From Niallia alba (GTDB lineage: Bacteria; Bacillota; Bacilli; Bacillales; Cytobacillaceae), in contig NZ_JABBPK010000001.1 of the NCBI RefSeq assembly GCF_012933555.1, forward strand, positions 2,396,001 to 2,460,000: a stretch of DNA of 64,000 nt, in the 5' to 3' direction. The position numbers and the translations under genes were made by a program. Under the pieces are notes generated by a model. That model was not told the origin of the DNA and did not search any database. It saw only the letters and a program-made list of their open reading frames with translations. Each line of letters begins with the position of its first letter. The first letter of the stretch is position 1. This document shows positions 37,045 to 45,993 of the stretch, piece by piece.

Positions 37045-38313
37045 ATGTATAAGCAGTTAACATATGGAACACAGCTAGAAGCGTTAGTAAATGAAGTGGA
37101 AGAACAAATTAAAGAAGTACAACAAGCAATTGATAAAAGAATTGATACCAATCAATTTCGTGTTTTATCAAGCTTTCAAAATCATCGAGTGAGTGAATCA
37201 CACTTTATCCCATCAACTGGGTATGGATATGATGATAATGGCCGTGATACGTTAGAAAGTATTTATGCTGAAGTATTCGGTGGGGAAGCTGGTTTAGTGA
37301 GACCACAAATCATTTCTGGAACACATGCCATTAGCACGGCGTTGTTTGGGATCCTTCGACCAGGGGATGAACTTCTGTATATTACAGGTAAACCATATGA
37401 TACGTTAGAAGAAATTGTTGGAATTAGAGGCGAAGGAATTGGCTCACTCCGAGAGTTTAATATTGGCTATAACAGTGTAGATTTGCTTCCAGATGGACAG
37501 CCAGATTATGAAAAAATTGCTGCATCCATTCATGCAAATACAAAAATGATTGGCATCCAGCGTTCAAAAGGGTATGCAACAAGACCCTCTTTTACAATTG
37601 CAGAAATGGAAAAGATGATTGCATTTGTAAAAGAGATTAAAAAAGACGTCGTTGTTTTTGTAGATAATTGTTATGGCGAATTTGTGGAAGAAAAGGAACC
37701 TTGTCATGTTGGTGCAGATTTAATGGCAGGTTCTTTAATCAAAAATCCAGGTGGAGGAATTGCGAAAACAGGTGGATACATTATCGGGAAAGAAGAGCTT
37801 GTTAAAGCATGTTCCTATCGAATGACATCTCCTGGAATTGGGGCAGAAGCAGGAGCTTCCCTCTACAGTTTACAAGAGATGTATCAAGGCTTTTTCCTTG
37901 CTCCACATGTAGTTGGTCAAAGCTTGAAAGGGGCCATTTTTACAGCAGCGGTGTTAGAGAAACTAGGAATGAATTCCTCGCCTAGCTGGAATACGAAAAG
38001 AACCGATTTAATTCAGTCTGTTCAGTTTGATGATAAAGACAAAATGATTGCTTTTTGCCAAGCCATTCAATTTGCTTCGCCAATTAATTCCCATGTAACA
38101 GCTTATCCAAATTACATGCCAGGTTATGAAGATGACGTTATTATGGCAGCTGGTACATTTATTCAAGGGGCAAGCATCGAATTAACTGCAGATGGTCCAA
38201 TTCGTCCACCGTATGTTGCTTACGTACAAGGGGGCTTAACTTATTCTCATGTGAAAATCGCCATTTGTATCGCAATTAATCGATTAGCAGAACAAAAACT
38301 GATTACTATTTGA
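37045..38313 (+). CDS. ynbB: YnbB, PLP-dependent methionine gamma-lyase family protein
   Basis: The 422-aa PLP protein belongs to the aluminium-resistance/methionine gamma-lyase family. The conserved segments GYGYDDNGRDTLE, RPQIISGTHAISTALFG, VDNCYGEF and SLIKNPGGGIAKTGGYI (with the PLP Lys) are present. The true cellular role is unsettled. It is translated immediately after hflX and precedes the glnRA promoter. Confidence 0.92.
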   Translation: MYKQLTYGTQLEALVNEVEEQIKEVQQAIDKRIDTNQFRVLSSFQNHRVSESHFIPSTGYGYDDNGRDTLESIYAEVFGGEAGLVRPQIISGTHAISTALFGILRPGDELLYITGKPYDTLEEIVGIRGEGIGSLREFNIGYNSVDLLPDGQPDYEKIAASIHANTKMIGIQRSKGYATRPSFTIAEMEKMIAFVKEIKKDVVVFVDNCYGEFVEEKEPCHVGADLMAGSLIKNPGGGIAKTGGYIIGKEELVKACSYRMTSPGIGAEAGASLYSLQEMYQGFFLAPHVVGQSLKGAIFTAAVLEKLGMNSSPSWNTKRTDLIQSVQFDDKDKMIAFCQAIQFASPINSHVTAYPNYMPGYEDDVIMAAGTFIQGASIELTADGPIRPPYVAYVQGGLTYSHVKIAICIAINRLAEQKLITI

Positions 38314-38347
38314 ATATAGCAATCAGTTACATGGATTGGGAAGAAAG

Positions 38348-38387
38348 TGTAACATGAGTTGACATCTTTTTTTCCCAATCATATAAT
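38348..38387 (+). promoter_or_regulatory. glnRA promoter with GlnR/TnrA box
   Basis: TGTAA-N7-TGACA at 38348-38364 fits the GlnR/TnrA consensus TGTNA-N7-TNACA exactly. Its right half is the -35 itself (TTGACA 38359-38364), followed by 17 nt and TATAAT (38382-38387), a perfect sigma-A promoter. Bound GlnR would therefore block polymerase, matching feedback control of glnRA. Confidence 0.9.
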
Positions 38388-38424
38388 GAAGGTGGATTAA
38401 ATCATTTTAAAGGAGCCGAATGCT

Positions 38425-38844
38425 ATGTCTGGTAGTCAAATTCGTCGGTCGATGCCTCTTTTTCCAATAAGTATTGTCATGCAATTAACAGAGCTGTCTG
38501 CTCGACAAATTCGTTACTATGAAGAACACGAATTAGTGGCTCCAGCAAGATCGGATGGCAATAGAAGACTTTTTTCCTTATCGGATATTGATAAGTTGTT
38601 GGAGATTAAAGATCTAATTGATCAAGGAGTAAACCTTGCTGGAATTAAACAAATTTTCTCTGTTCAAGAAAAACAAGTGCTGACAGATGAAGTGAAGAAA
38701 GAAGCAGAAAAAGCACGCAGAGAATTATCGGATGAGGATTTACGCAAGTTATTGCGCAAAGAGTTATTAAATGCAGGACGCTTTAATGATACTCATCGTC
38801 CCTCTATGAGACAAGGAGACATGTCTCGTTATTTTCAAAAATAG
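38425..38844 (+). CDS. glnR: GlnR, MerR-family repressor of glutamine synthetase
   Basis: The 139-aa protein has an N-terminal MerR-type winged helix ([20 protein letters not shown]) and a short C-terminal tail ([15 protein letters not shown]) that binds feedback-inhibited glutamine synthetase. It represses glnRA under nitrogen excess. The ATG follows AAAGGAGCCGAATGCT. glnA follows 34 nt downstream in the same operon. Confidence 0.97.
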   Translation: MSGSQIRRSMPLFPISIVMQLTELSARQIRYYEEHELVAPARSDGNRRLFSLSDIDKLLEIKDLIDQGVNLAGIKQIFSVQEKQVLTDEVKKEAEKARRELSDEDLRKLLRKELLNAGRFNDTHRPSMRQGDMSRYFQK

Positions 38845-38878
38845 ATAAAACAGAAAAGTTGGGAGTGGAGGAATAGTC

Positions 38879-40216
38879 GTGGCTAAAAATTACACTAAGG
38901 AAGATATCAAAAGGTTTGCAAGTGAAAGTAACGTGAAATTTATCCGCTTACAATTTACGGATATCCTAGGAACAATCAAAAACGTGGAAATTCCAATCAG
39001 TCAGCTGGATAAGGCATTGGATAACAAAATGATGTTTGATGGTTCTTCTATCGAAGGTTTTGTTCGAATTGAAGAATCTGATATGTATCTATATCCTGAT
39101 CTAAACACTTGGGTTGTTTTCCCATGGACTGCAGAAAAAGGAAAAGTGGCACGTTTAATCTGTGATATTTATAATCCAGATGGAACACCATTTGAAGGAG
39201 ATCCTCGAAATAATTTAAAAAGAGTCTTAAAAGAGATGGAAGCCCTAGGATTCACTGATTTCAATCTTGGACCAGAGCCAGAATTTTTCTTATTTAAATT
39301 GGATGAAAAAGGCACACCTTCATTAGAATTAAATGATAACGGTGGATACTTCGATTTAGCACCAACAGATTTAGGGGAAAACTGTCGTCGTGATATTGTT
39401 TTAGAACTGGAAGAGATGGGCTTTGAAATTGAAGCTTCTCACCATGAAGTAGCACCTGGTCAGCATGAAATTGATTTCAAATATGCAGATGCGATTACTG
39501 CATGTGACCAAATCCAAACTTTTAAATTAGTAGTAAAAACAATAGCACGTAAGCATGGTTTACATGCAACATTTATGCCAAAACCATTATTCGGTGTGAA
39601 TGGATCAGGAATGCACTGCAACCTTTCCTTATTCAAAAATGGCGAAAATGTTTTCTATGATCCAAAAGGTGAATTAGAATTAAGCGAAACAGCATTACAG
39701 TTTATTGCTGGTATCGGTAAACATGCAACTAGCTTTACAGCTATTACGAACCCGACTGTAAATTCATACAAACGTCTAGTACCTGGCTATGAAGCACCTT
39801 GCTATGTTGCATGGTCAGCTAGAAACCGTTCACCATTGATGCGTATTCCAGCTTCACGTGGATTAAGCACTCGTGTAGAAGTGCGCAGCGTGGATCCAGC
39901 AGCTAACCCATACTTAGCAATGGCAGCTTTACTAAAAGCAGGATTAGACGGAATTGCCAACCAATTAACTCCTCAAGCTCCAGTAGATAGAAATATCTAT
40001 ATCATGAGCAAAGAAGAAAGAATTGCTGAAGGCATTGTTGATTTACCATCCACATTAGCGCAAGCATTAGATGAGTTAAAACAAAACGAAACAATGATCG
40101 ACGCTCTAGGAGAGCATATCTTTGTTCATTTTGTGGAAGCAAAAGAAATTGAATGGGATATGTTTAGAGTCCAAGTGCACCCATGGGAGCGCGACCAGTA
40201 TATGGAAATGTATTAA
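38879..40216 (+). CDS. glnA: Glutamine synthetase, type I
   Basis: The 445-aa enzyme makes glutamine from glutamate, ammonia and ATP. Motifs include [20 protein letters not shown] (with the Arg that mediates glutamine feedback in Gram-positive enzymes), [39 protein letters not shown] and [20 protein letters not shown]. The lack of an adenylylation-type Tyr loop fits the Gram-positive GSI-alpha class, which is controlled through GlnR/TnrA binding. The start is GTG 38879 behind GTGGAGGAATA. Confidence 0.97.
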   Translation: MAKNYTKEDIKRFASESNVKFIRLQFTDILGTIKNVEIPISQLDKALDNKMMFDGSSIEGFVRIEESDMYLYPDLNTWVVFPWTAEKGKVARLICDIYNPDGTPFEGDPRNNLKRVLKEMEALGFTDFNLGPEPEFFLFKLDEKGTPSLELNDNGGYFDLAPTDLGENCRRDIVLELEEMGFEIEASHHEVAPGQHEIDFKYADAITACDQIQTFKLVVKTIARKHGLHATFMPKPLFGVNGSGMHCNLSLFKNGENVFYDPKGELELSETALQFIAGIGKHATSFTAITNPTVNSYKRLVPGYEAPCYVAWSARNRSPLMRIPASRGLSTRVEVRSVDPAANPYLAMAALLKAGLDGIANQLTPQAPVDRNIYIMSKEERIAEGIVDLPSTLAQALDELKQNETMIDALGEHIFVHFVEAKEIEWDMFRVQVHPWERDQYMEMY

Positions 40217-40220
40217 AATG

Positions 40221-40256
40221 AAAAAGCCTTGGCGCTCTAAGCGTCGAGGCTTTTTT
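40221..40256 (+). terminator. Terminator of the glnRA operon
   Basis: Stem AAAAAGCCTTGGCGCT / AGCGTCGAGGCTTTTTT with a 3-nt loop and T tract. Confidence 0.9.
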
Positions 40257-40286
40257 CTTTCAGGGCAAAAGCAGAAGGGAAGGACA

Positions 40287-40478
40287 CTAATTTGTTTTGT
40301 ACACCTTTTCTGCCCCCCAAATAATTTTTTTTGTGTGATTTTCAAACTTTACGATAGAATCTGACTCAATGTTCTTACTAACATGAGAATAAACATCAGA
40401 TGGAATTTGCATAGATCTATGCCCTAATGCTTCTTGAATGTGTTTCATTTCCACCTTTGATTCTAAAAGTAATACAGC
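40287..40478 (-). pseudogene. C-terminal remnant of a tyrosine recombinase (integrase)
   Basis: A minus-strand frame ending at TAG 40287-40289 reads HAVLLLESKVEMKHIQEALG, HRS and, further on, SDVYSHVSKNIE. These are the last catalytic motifs of a phage-type integrase (LGHRS and the nucleophile Tyr in VYSHVS). The N-terminal two thirds are absent; homology fades about 40478. It lies directly behind the glnA terminator and marks an old integration. Confidence 0.75.
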
Positions 40479-40534
40479 ATGAGCGTATATTTAAATCTCT
40501 TGGTAATCCAACCTTTCCTAAGTGGCGAATATTT

Positions 40535-40726
40535 ATGTGGAATTATACCCCTTTATTTAAAAAAATGATGGAAGACTTTATAAGAATTCAAAATGAACCA
40601 AAATTAAACGAGCATCAGCTTAGAAGCCTAATAGATTTAGCCTTAGATTTAGGTCCAGAAGAGTGGTTTATAGAATTAACGGACAGGTTGAATGCACGTA
40701 TGTTAGTGAGAGAGAAAATATTGTGA
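40535..40726 (+). CDS. IDEAL-domain-like small protein
   Basis: The 63-aa frame MWNYTPLFKKMMEDFIRIQN ends with LNEHQLRSLIDLALDLGPEE and WFIELTDRLN, which resembles the IDEAL domain of short Bacillus proteins. The open frame extends upstream to 40427, where it overlaps the integrase relic on the other strand. The piece RIFKSLGNPTFPKWRIF may thus belong to a longer, truncated protein. The ribosome site for ATG 40535 is weak. Function unknown. Confidence 0.5.
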   Translation: MWNYTPLFKKMMEDFIRIQNEPKLNEHQLRSLIDLALDLGPEEWFIELTDRLNARMLVREKIL

Positions 40727-40748
40727 AGGAGGGAGGATTTTGTAGTTA

Positions 40749-40904
40749 GATTTATTTAGAGAAATTATAGTTGATAACTTTACTGGTGATGGTGGAGCTA
40801 GCACAGGAATATAATTAGCAACTGGATTATCAGTAGATATTGCTATAAATCATGATCCAGCTGCTATTGTCTTGCATAAGGCTAATCATCCAGATACAGA
40901 ACAT
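40749..40904 (+). pseudogene. N-terminal remnant of a DNA cytosine-5 methyltransferase
   Basis: The frame reads DLFREIIVDNFTGDGGASTG, then I, an in-frame TAA, and LATGLSVDIAINHDPAAIVL and HKANHPDTEH. This is the SAM-binding motif I region (F-x-G-x-G-G) and the following helix of phage-type C5 methyltransferases. The rest of the gene is gone, replaced by a terminator. Confidence 0.7.
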
Positions 40905-40936
40905 AAAAAGCCTACTTTTTATAAAGAAGGCTTTTG
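40905..40936 (+). terminator. Terminator hairpin
   Basis: AAAAAGCCT pairs with AGGCTTTT around an AT-rich loop, directly after the methyltransferase relic. Confidence 0.6.
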
Positions 40937-40942
40937 GAATAA

Positions 40943-41103
40943 TTAATTAGTTGTCTTTTCTTTATGACTAAATTTGTCTTTAAAGTATAGGTAATCAACT
41001 TTGTGTTTTGTAGCCATTAATTGGGAAGCTAATATGGCAGTATATATTGTTGTTAGAAGGACAGCTAATAATCCAATCCTAATACAGAATCATTTTTTGA
41101 CAT
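40943..41103 (-). pseudogene. Frameshifted small membrane protein gene
   Basis: A minus-strand start (ATG 41103) with an excellent GGAGGAGGTG site encodes MSKNDSVLG and then hits a stop. Another frame continues IGLLAVLLTTIYTAILASQL and MATKHKVDYLYFKDKFSHKE to a stop at 40943. The two parts fit one small single-span protein of about 52 aa broken by a frameshift. The family is not recognised. Confidence 0.5.
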
Positions 41104-41202
41104 AAAGATACACCTCCTCCTAAATTTATCTTTTGTAAATTAGAAATATTTATACAAATAAAAGTTCGTAATTTTGGACTTGGAAAGAAAGGGTGAAGGG
41201 AA

Positions 41203-41469
41203 ATGAAAGCTATAACTATTAGACAACCTTGGGCAAATTTGATTACCTTTGGTGAAAAAGAATTTGAGACCTCATCATGGCAAACAAAACATTGTGGAGC
41301 ATTAGCAATTCATGCGGGAAAGCAAATAGATAAGGCAGCCTTTGACGAGGTTACAATCATAGCATCTCTTTTGAGATACGGAATTAAATCGCATGAAAAA
41401 TTGCCAACAGGTGCGATTATAGCAACAGTGGATTTAATAGAATGTCACAAAGTTAAGGTGGATTATTAA
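41203..41469 (+). pseudogene. Truncated ASCH-domain protein
   Basis: The 88-codon frame starts MKAITIRQPWANLITFGEKE and continues FETSSWQTKHCGALAIHAGK, the first half of an ASCH domain (RNA-binding, PUA-like, common in phages). It stops after LIECHKVKVDY, about half the normal length. The ribosome site AAGGGTGAAGGGAA is good, so a short protein may still be made. Confidence 0.7.
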
Positions 41470-41597
41470 GAGCTTGTGGATGTTGCTTTTGCCGTTAATG
41501 GGAGAATATGATTTACTCTCCTTCCTTTGGGAGGGAGAGAATGGTGAGGATAATTTCTAGTTTATCAGATTAGGTAAAAATGGGTGTTGCGGCTTTG

Positions 41598-41738
41598 CTA
41601 ATCTAAAAATGTTAATTCTGATTCATGTATTAGTTTAACTTGAAAGGAATTTAAAGTTCTTATTTCGCAATAGCCTGTTTCATATTTATGGATGACTACA
41701 TATTCTTTCTCTTGGTATAAGACTCTTGATCCAATCAC
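41598..41738 (-). CDS. Small protein, paralogue of 47482-47640
   Basis: The 46-codon minus-strand frame begins at GTG 41738 behind AAAGGAAGTG and reads VIGSRVLYQEKEYVVIHKYE, then TGYCEIRTLNSFQVKLIHES and ELTFLD. The core YETGYCEIR...F-V-L-HES-LT recurs in the small gene at 47482 (YDTGYCEIRDIYNVFKVELV). A predicted all-beta miniprotein with an invariant Cys is my reading. I do not know a named family. Confidence 0.6.
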   Translation of the reverse strand: MIGSRVLYQEKEYVVIHKYETGYCEIRTLNSFQVKLIHESELTFLD

Positions 41739-41759
41739 AAAGTTCACTTCCTTTAAAGT

Positions 41760-42277
41760 GTGTAATACTAATCAAACTTACTAATTATGGTGATGAAAGT
41801 TGAAAATATTCTATCTTTGTGAAGCATTTTCGAAAATAAGTTGATGGAGAGGCTTTTGTAAATCAATGAATGGAAATATTTCTTTTTATTAATTCCTTTT
41901 TTAATAATAAAACAAAGTCATTCGATAATTTATATTTAATTGCAGAAATGTAAGCAGTAATTAAATTATCGTTATTTAGTTTTTTTAATGAATCCAACGT
42001 GATAAACTGCTTAAATTATTAATTATTTGAAGATTTACCCAAATTAAAGAAAAATGAAACTCGTTAAACTCTTGAAAAAATAAAATAAAAAAAGCTATAA
42101 ATACTCTTTTAGCATTTCAGAAGACATCCTAATACAAATTATATCATGAGGAGGGACGTCTGTTGAGATATTAAGAGCAGGTCTTATAAGTGGGTGCTTT
42201 TTAAGGTAAGCCAATAATTAACTCGAATAATAATCATTGTTTTTACAGACAATACCTCCAATTAGGGGGTGGGAATA
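41760..42277. other. Gene-free AT-rich region
   Basis: I see no gene or clear structure between the small minus-strand gene and the small membrane gene at 42278. Fragments of former coding sequence are likely but not identifiable. Confidence 0.4.
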
Positions 42278-42460
42278 ATGTGGAATGGTACGAAGAAAAT
42301 AATTTGGTTACTAATTGGGAGCACGATTTTATCGAGTGTTTTTAGTGCATTTATGCTTTTCTTTTGTCTAAGAGTTTATAATGACACTTCATTTTTAAAA
42401 AGAAAATTAAGTAATTCAGGTGATAATGCAATAAAATTTCAAAAGTACAGAAAACCATAA
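42278..42460 (+). CDS. Small single-span membrane protein
   Basis: The 60-aa protein MWNGTKKIIWLLIGSTILSS continues with VFSAFMLFFCLRVYNDTSFL. One hydrophobic helix (residues 8-33) is followed by a basic tail. ATG 42278 follows TTAGGGGGTGGGAATA, a strong site. A terminator follows directly. Function unknown. Confidence 0.6.
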   Translation: MWNGTKKIIWLLIGSTILSSVFSAFMLFFCLRVYNDTSFLKRKLSNSGDNAIKFQKYRKP

Positions 42461-42469
42461 TATTTATTA

Positions 42470-42500
42470 GGATTCTTCCAAAAGGAGGAGTCCTTTTTTA
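42470..42500 (+). terminator. Terminator of the small membrane gene
   Basis: Stem GGATTCTTCC / GGAGGAGTCC with loop AAAA and a following T tract. Confidence 0.8.
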
Positions 42501-42819
42501 ATAGGCTCATAAGCGGTGAGTCCGATTGAATAGCGGGTAAACAGAGAATGAAAATTCAAAAATTAGCAATAATACATCAATAAAAGTGGCTAGATTATTC
42601 ACTATATACAACTTTTGAATTCTATTGTAAAACATAAATGTATATAACTGTAGCATTTATCGCGAAAACGATTAATAATGTATTTATTAAATTATATGGA
42701 AATAGATTAAGAAATGAGAGGCTACTGAGTTGTAATCCTTTAAGACTTTGGGAGAGTTGAACGGTATAAAAAAGAGATAGTAATTAAAAATGATTGGGAT
42801 ATAAGGAATAAGCAGCGGA
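42501..42819. other. Gene-free AT-rich region
   Basis: No gene, repeat or clear hairpin was seen. Confidence 0.4.
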
Positions 42820-43410
42820 TTACTCCGCTGCTTCATTAGGTAATAAATTTAAAAATCTAGCCAATCCTATAAGTGTATGTTGTCGTTTATGGTACATATC
42901 CTCTGTTAATTTACAATAATTTTTAAATGCAAATTCTTCTTTAGTGTTTTTTTGCTTTATAGCGAGATTTTGTAATGTTTCATGGAGTTTCTCTGCCTCT
43001 GATCGGTAAGTTTGTTCTTTACTTTCGTATTCTTCCACTTTTGCTTTAATATTTTCTGGAATATAGTTTTCTGGTATTAAAAGGCTAACCATTGCTTTAA
43101 TTTTAGGGACATCTAATTGATTAGATAGAAAAGTGCGGTGATTTCCGTCAGAAGCTACTGTATATTTTCCGTTAGGAAGTCGGTATAAATGTAAATCGGC
43201 TGGACAATCATCTTTCCAACCTTTTTGTTCGACAGAATTCCGGAGCTCTTTGAGTTTATCGCCGTTTCTAACTTTGCTAACTGGTAAAGAAAGTCCTACA
43301 ATATCACTTGGAGAAACAGGCATAATACCATAATCAACCGTTACATAAGGCTTATATGGTTTCACGACTTGATCAAAGAGCATCCATCGTTTTTTAAATA
43401 ACTTAATCAA
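42820..43410 (-). CDS. ParB/sulfiredoxin-like domain protein
   Basis: The 196-aa protein has a ParB-N-like core (LKELRNSVEQKGWKDDCPAD, then YTVASDGNHRTFLSNQLDVP) in which DGNHR corresponds to the nucleotide-binding GxxR motif of ParB/Srx folds. The C-terminal half is charged and helical. It stands alone with no parA, so chromosome partition is unlikely; phage-type relatives are known. TTG 43410 is chosen because AGGAGGTG lies 6 nt upstream. The GTG at 43419 is the last part of that site. Confidence 0.65.
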   Translation of the reverse strand: MIKLFKKRWMLFDQVVKPYKPYVTVDYGIMPVSPSDIVGLSLPVSKVRNGDKLKELRNSVEQKGWKDDCPADLHLYRLPNGKYTVASDGNHRTFLSNQLDVPKIKAMVSLLIPENYIPENIKAKVEEYESKEQTYRSEAEKLHETLQNLAIKQKNTKEEFAFKNYCKLTEDMYHKRQHTLIGLARFLNLLPNEAAE

Positions 43411-43620
43411 TGGAAACACCTCCTAATTAATGCTATTTGAATAAAGGTAGTCTAATTACAATTAATTTTCTTAATCATTTTAAGAAATTAGCTATTATTA
43501 AATTAATTAGCATAATCTATATGTATCCTAATTTGTAACAAAACGGAAATAATAGTATCTACACGTATTTTACCATCTGTTCATAGTATAAATAAAAAAC
43601 AGAATGGAGAGTGAAGGTAC

Positions 43621-44487
43621 ATGGCAAAAATTTTTATAGATGCAGGGCATGGTGGTACTGATCCGGGAGCAGTTGGCAACGGCTTGCAAGAAAAAGTATT
43701 AACGCTTACAATTGCGAAAAAAATTGAAAGCTTATTAAAAAACTATGAAAATGTTAGTGTGAAAATGAGCAGAACGAGCGATACTACTTTATCTTTGTCA
43801 CAGCGCACGGATGCTGCTAATGCTTGGGGCTCTGATTTCTTCCTATCTGTCCACATCAATGCAGGTGGAGGAACAGGGTATGAGGATTACCGTTATAACA
43901 CCTTAACTGCTACTAGTGCGACAGGCAAAGTACAATCTACAATTCATTCTGCGGTTATGGCAGAATTAAAAGCATTCAATGTGATAGATAGAGGAGCAAA
44001 GTCGGCTAATTTTCATGTATTACGCGAAACGAATAGTCCAGCACTTTTATCAGAAAACTTATTCATCGACACTAAAGTTGATGCCAATTTATTGAAACGG
44101 AATGATGTCTTGGATGCAATTGCAAGAGGGCATGTTGAAGGATTGGCAAAAGCGCTTGGATTAAAGAAGAAAGTAATAGAAGTAGGGAAGGCGCAGAGTG
44201 GATCTTATACCGTTGCGCAAGGAGATACGCTATGGAGTATCGCGCAAACGCAAGGAGTTACAGTTGATCAGCTAAAAACATGGAACGCTGGTATTAATCC
44301 TAATGCCCTGCAAATCGGCAGTAAATTAAATATAGGTGTTACTATTCAAATATATAATATTCAAAAAGGAGATATATTTTGGGATATTGAAGAAAAATTC
44401 AATATAAAGCACGGTACATTGGAAAAATTGAATCCTTCAGTAAATGTGAACACTTTACAAGTCGGACAAACGATACCTATAAGATAA
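43621..44487 (+). CDS. N-acetylmuramoyl-L-alanine amidase with two LysM domains
   Basis: The 288-aa protein has an N-terminal Amidase_3 domain (IFIDAGHGGTDPGAVGNGLQ; zinc His near residue 10, Glu near 24, and SVHINAGGG), with a late catalytic Glu in LLSENLFIDT. Two LysM repeats follow (SYTVAQGDTLWSIAQTQGV and IYNIQKGDIFWDIEEKFNI). It lacks a signal peptide. Such amidases are made by prophages (with a holin) or in the mother cell (CwlC type). No holin is adjacent. Confidence 0.88.
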   Translation: MAKIFIDAGHGGTDPGAVGNGLQEKVLTLTIAKKIESLLKNYENVSVKMSRTSDTTLSLSQRTDAANAWGSDFFLSVHINAGGGTGYEDYRYNTLTATSATGKVQSTIHSAVMAELKAFNVIDRGAKSANFHVLRETNSPALLSENLFIDTKVDANLLKRNDVLDAIARGHVEGLAKALGLKKKVIEVGKAQSGSYTVAQGDTLWSIAQTQGVTVDQLKTWNAGINPNALQIGSKLNIGVTIQIYNIQKGDIFWDIEEKFNIKHGTLEKLNPSVNVNTLQVGQTIPIR

Positions 44488-44532
44488 ACAAGTTATACAA
44501 ATAATAACTGCACATCATGATTTAACACAACT

Positions 44533-44562
44533 TTCCCTGTTCTTTTTTGGAGCAGGGATTTT
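44533..44562 (+). terminator. Probable terminator after the amidase
   Basis: TCCCTGTTC and GGAGCAGGGA pair imperfectly, then TTTTC. The surrounding 44488-44816 region holds no gene. Confidence 0.5.
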
Positions 44563-44816
44563 CAAATTTTTACATATCATATAAAAAACATTTATTCTTT
44601 TTTTGAACAGACTTTGAATAAATGATACATTTTAGAATATATATAATTATTGTAAAATTGAAATTAAATAGCAATTTATTCATCCTTTTAAGTGATATAA
44701 TATAGAAAGAATAATCAGTTAGTATACATAGCAGATTTGTTTATTTGGAAGAAAATAAACAAAATTAAAAGATTAAAGCGTTATTATGGGAGAAGAGGAG
44801 GTGTCTTAGTACTAAT

Positions 44817-45047
44817 ATGAGTGGCTTAATATTTATACAATTAGTCGTTGGAATATTAGTAGCAGTTATTTTTTCGTTTTTACCTATATTAATCTTTTTT
44901 ATTGTGGTATTGTTTTCAAAGCTGAAAGGGTTTACTTTGTCAGGATGGTTTTTTAATAGTTATGTACTTATAGGAACGCTTATAGGATTAATTGTCCTTT
45001 TTTCATTCAGTATTCCTACAATATTACAATATGTTGACGTGTTATAA
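44817..45047 (+). CDS. Small two-span membrane protein
   Basis: The 76-aa protein has two long hydrophobic helices (about residues 5-34 and 48-74) with a KLKGFTLSGW loop. AGGAGGTG lies about 15 nt before the ATG, which is longer than ideal, so the start is uncertain. I do not recognise the family. Confidence 0.5.
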   Translation: MSGLIFIQLVVGILVAVIFSFLPILIFFIVVLFSKLKGFTLSGWFFNSYVLIGTLIGLIVLFSFSIPTILQYVDVL

Positions 45048-45141
45048 AGCAAGTGACAGTTTTAACGTCCTCTAGTGTAATCCCCTAATGGAAAATACCA
45101 TAGGGGAATTTTTTGTCTGCACTTTTTCTTTTACCAATTAT

Positions 45142-45726
45142 TTACCTCAGAAAATACAAAAACCAAACGGCATGATTTTGTTCATCATGTGCGGCTCTTA
45201 GAAATTCTTCTTTTACTTTTTTGTTATCTGTATGGTAAGCAATATCTAAATACAAATCCACGGTTTCTTGCTCATCGTTAAAAGCATAATCAATGCCTTT
45301 CTTATAGTCACTGGGGCATTTTTCTGTAATGATAGGTGTATGTTTCTTTCCAGTTAACTGTGTATATAAATTAGAAAAGGTGTTGAAATGCCTGATTTCA
45401 TCTTTTCTTATTTCATTTATGATTGTTTTTTCATTTTTTGTCGGAGCTAGGTTCTTAAGCTTTTGATAACAGGCTATAGCAGCATATTCTCCGTTAATTG
45501 CTTTCATCATTTGAGAAAGTATCTCGTGTTGCCTAACGTGTATTGGTGAATTTGGATCAAGATAATGATAAGCATGTTGGTTTGAGGATATTTGTTTACT
45601 AGGGTAGGATGGATAACCAAAATGAACATGATTACTTGCATGAGGACAATGTAATAATGGATTCCAAGGACTATGATAAAGAGATGGAATTACCCCATCC
45701 ATTACTGTAGTTATAGATGAACGCAT
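45142..45726 (-). CDS. Ferritin-like domain protein, possibly spore-associated
   Basis: The 194-aa protein has a His/Pro/Tyr-rich head (about 1-65) and then a four-helix ferritin-like domain. Metal-ligand candidates are INGEYAAIACYQKL, RKDEIRHFNTF, NDEQETVDLY and AAHDEQNHAVWF, giving the E...ExxH...E...ExxH pattern. It may bind iron or manganese. A CATANNNTA sequence lies just upstream, and the head resembles coat-protein composition, so late mother-cell expression is plausible. That is inference. Confidence 0.7.
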   Translation of the reverse strand: MRSSITTVMDGVIPSLYHSPWNPLLHCPHASNHVHFGYPSYPSKQISSNQHAYHYLDPNSPIHVRQHEILSQMMKAINGEYAAIACYQKLKNLAPTKNEKTIINEIRKDEIRHFNTFSNLYTQLTGKKHTPIITEKCPSDYKKGIDYAFNDEQETVDLYLDIAYHTDNKKVKEEFLRAAHDEQNHAVWFLYFLR

Positions 45727-45750
45727 AATATAACTCCTTCGTTTTTGAGT

Positions 45751-45759
45751 TATCCTATG
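45751..45759 (-). promoter_or_regulatory. Sigma-K-like -10 element
   Basis: On the minus strand CATAGGATA matches CATANNNTA, 25 nt before the ferritin-like gene. A clear -35 AC element at the right distance is not obvious. Confidence 0.4.
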
Positions 45760-45993
45760 CCATTTTTCCTAAGGATGATGGTTGTCTAGTTAAAATTCAA
45801 CGCTTTCTTTAAATCAATATTTCTCTGAGTTAGTCCAGGTGAGAATTACAGCATTTTACTCAAAGCAAACATAAAATAATTTTATAAAATTCGATTACTG
45901 TATAGTAATAAAATACATTTAGGAACATTTGTTCTATTTTTCTTGATTAAGAACTAATGTTCGTATATAATATTGTCAAAAGGAGGAGCTAAG

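Noticed and set aside
40106-40364. Frames on both strands over the end of glnA and its terminator
   Set aside because: They read through the glnA terminator hairpin and include low-complexity sequence from the stem; no ribosome site.
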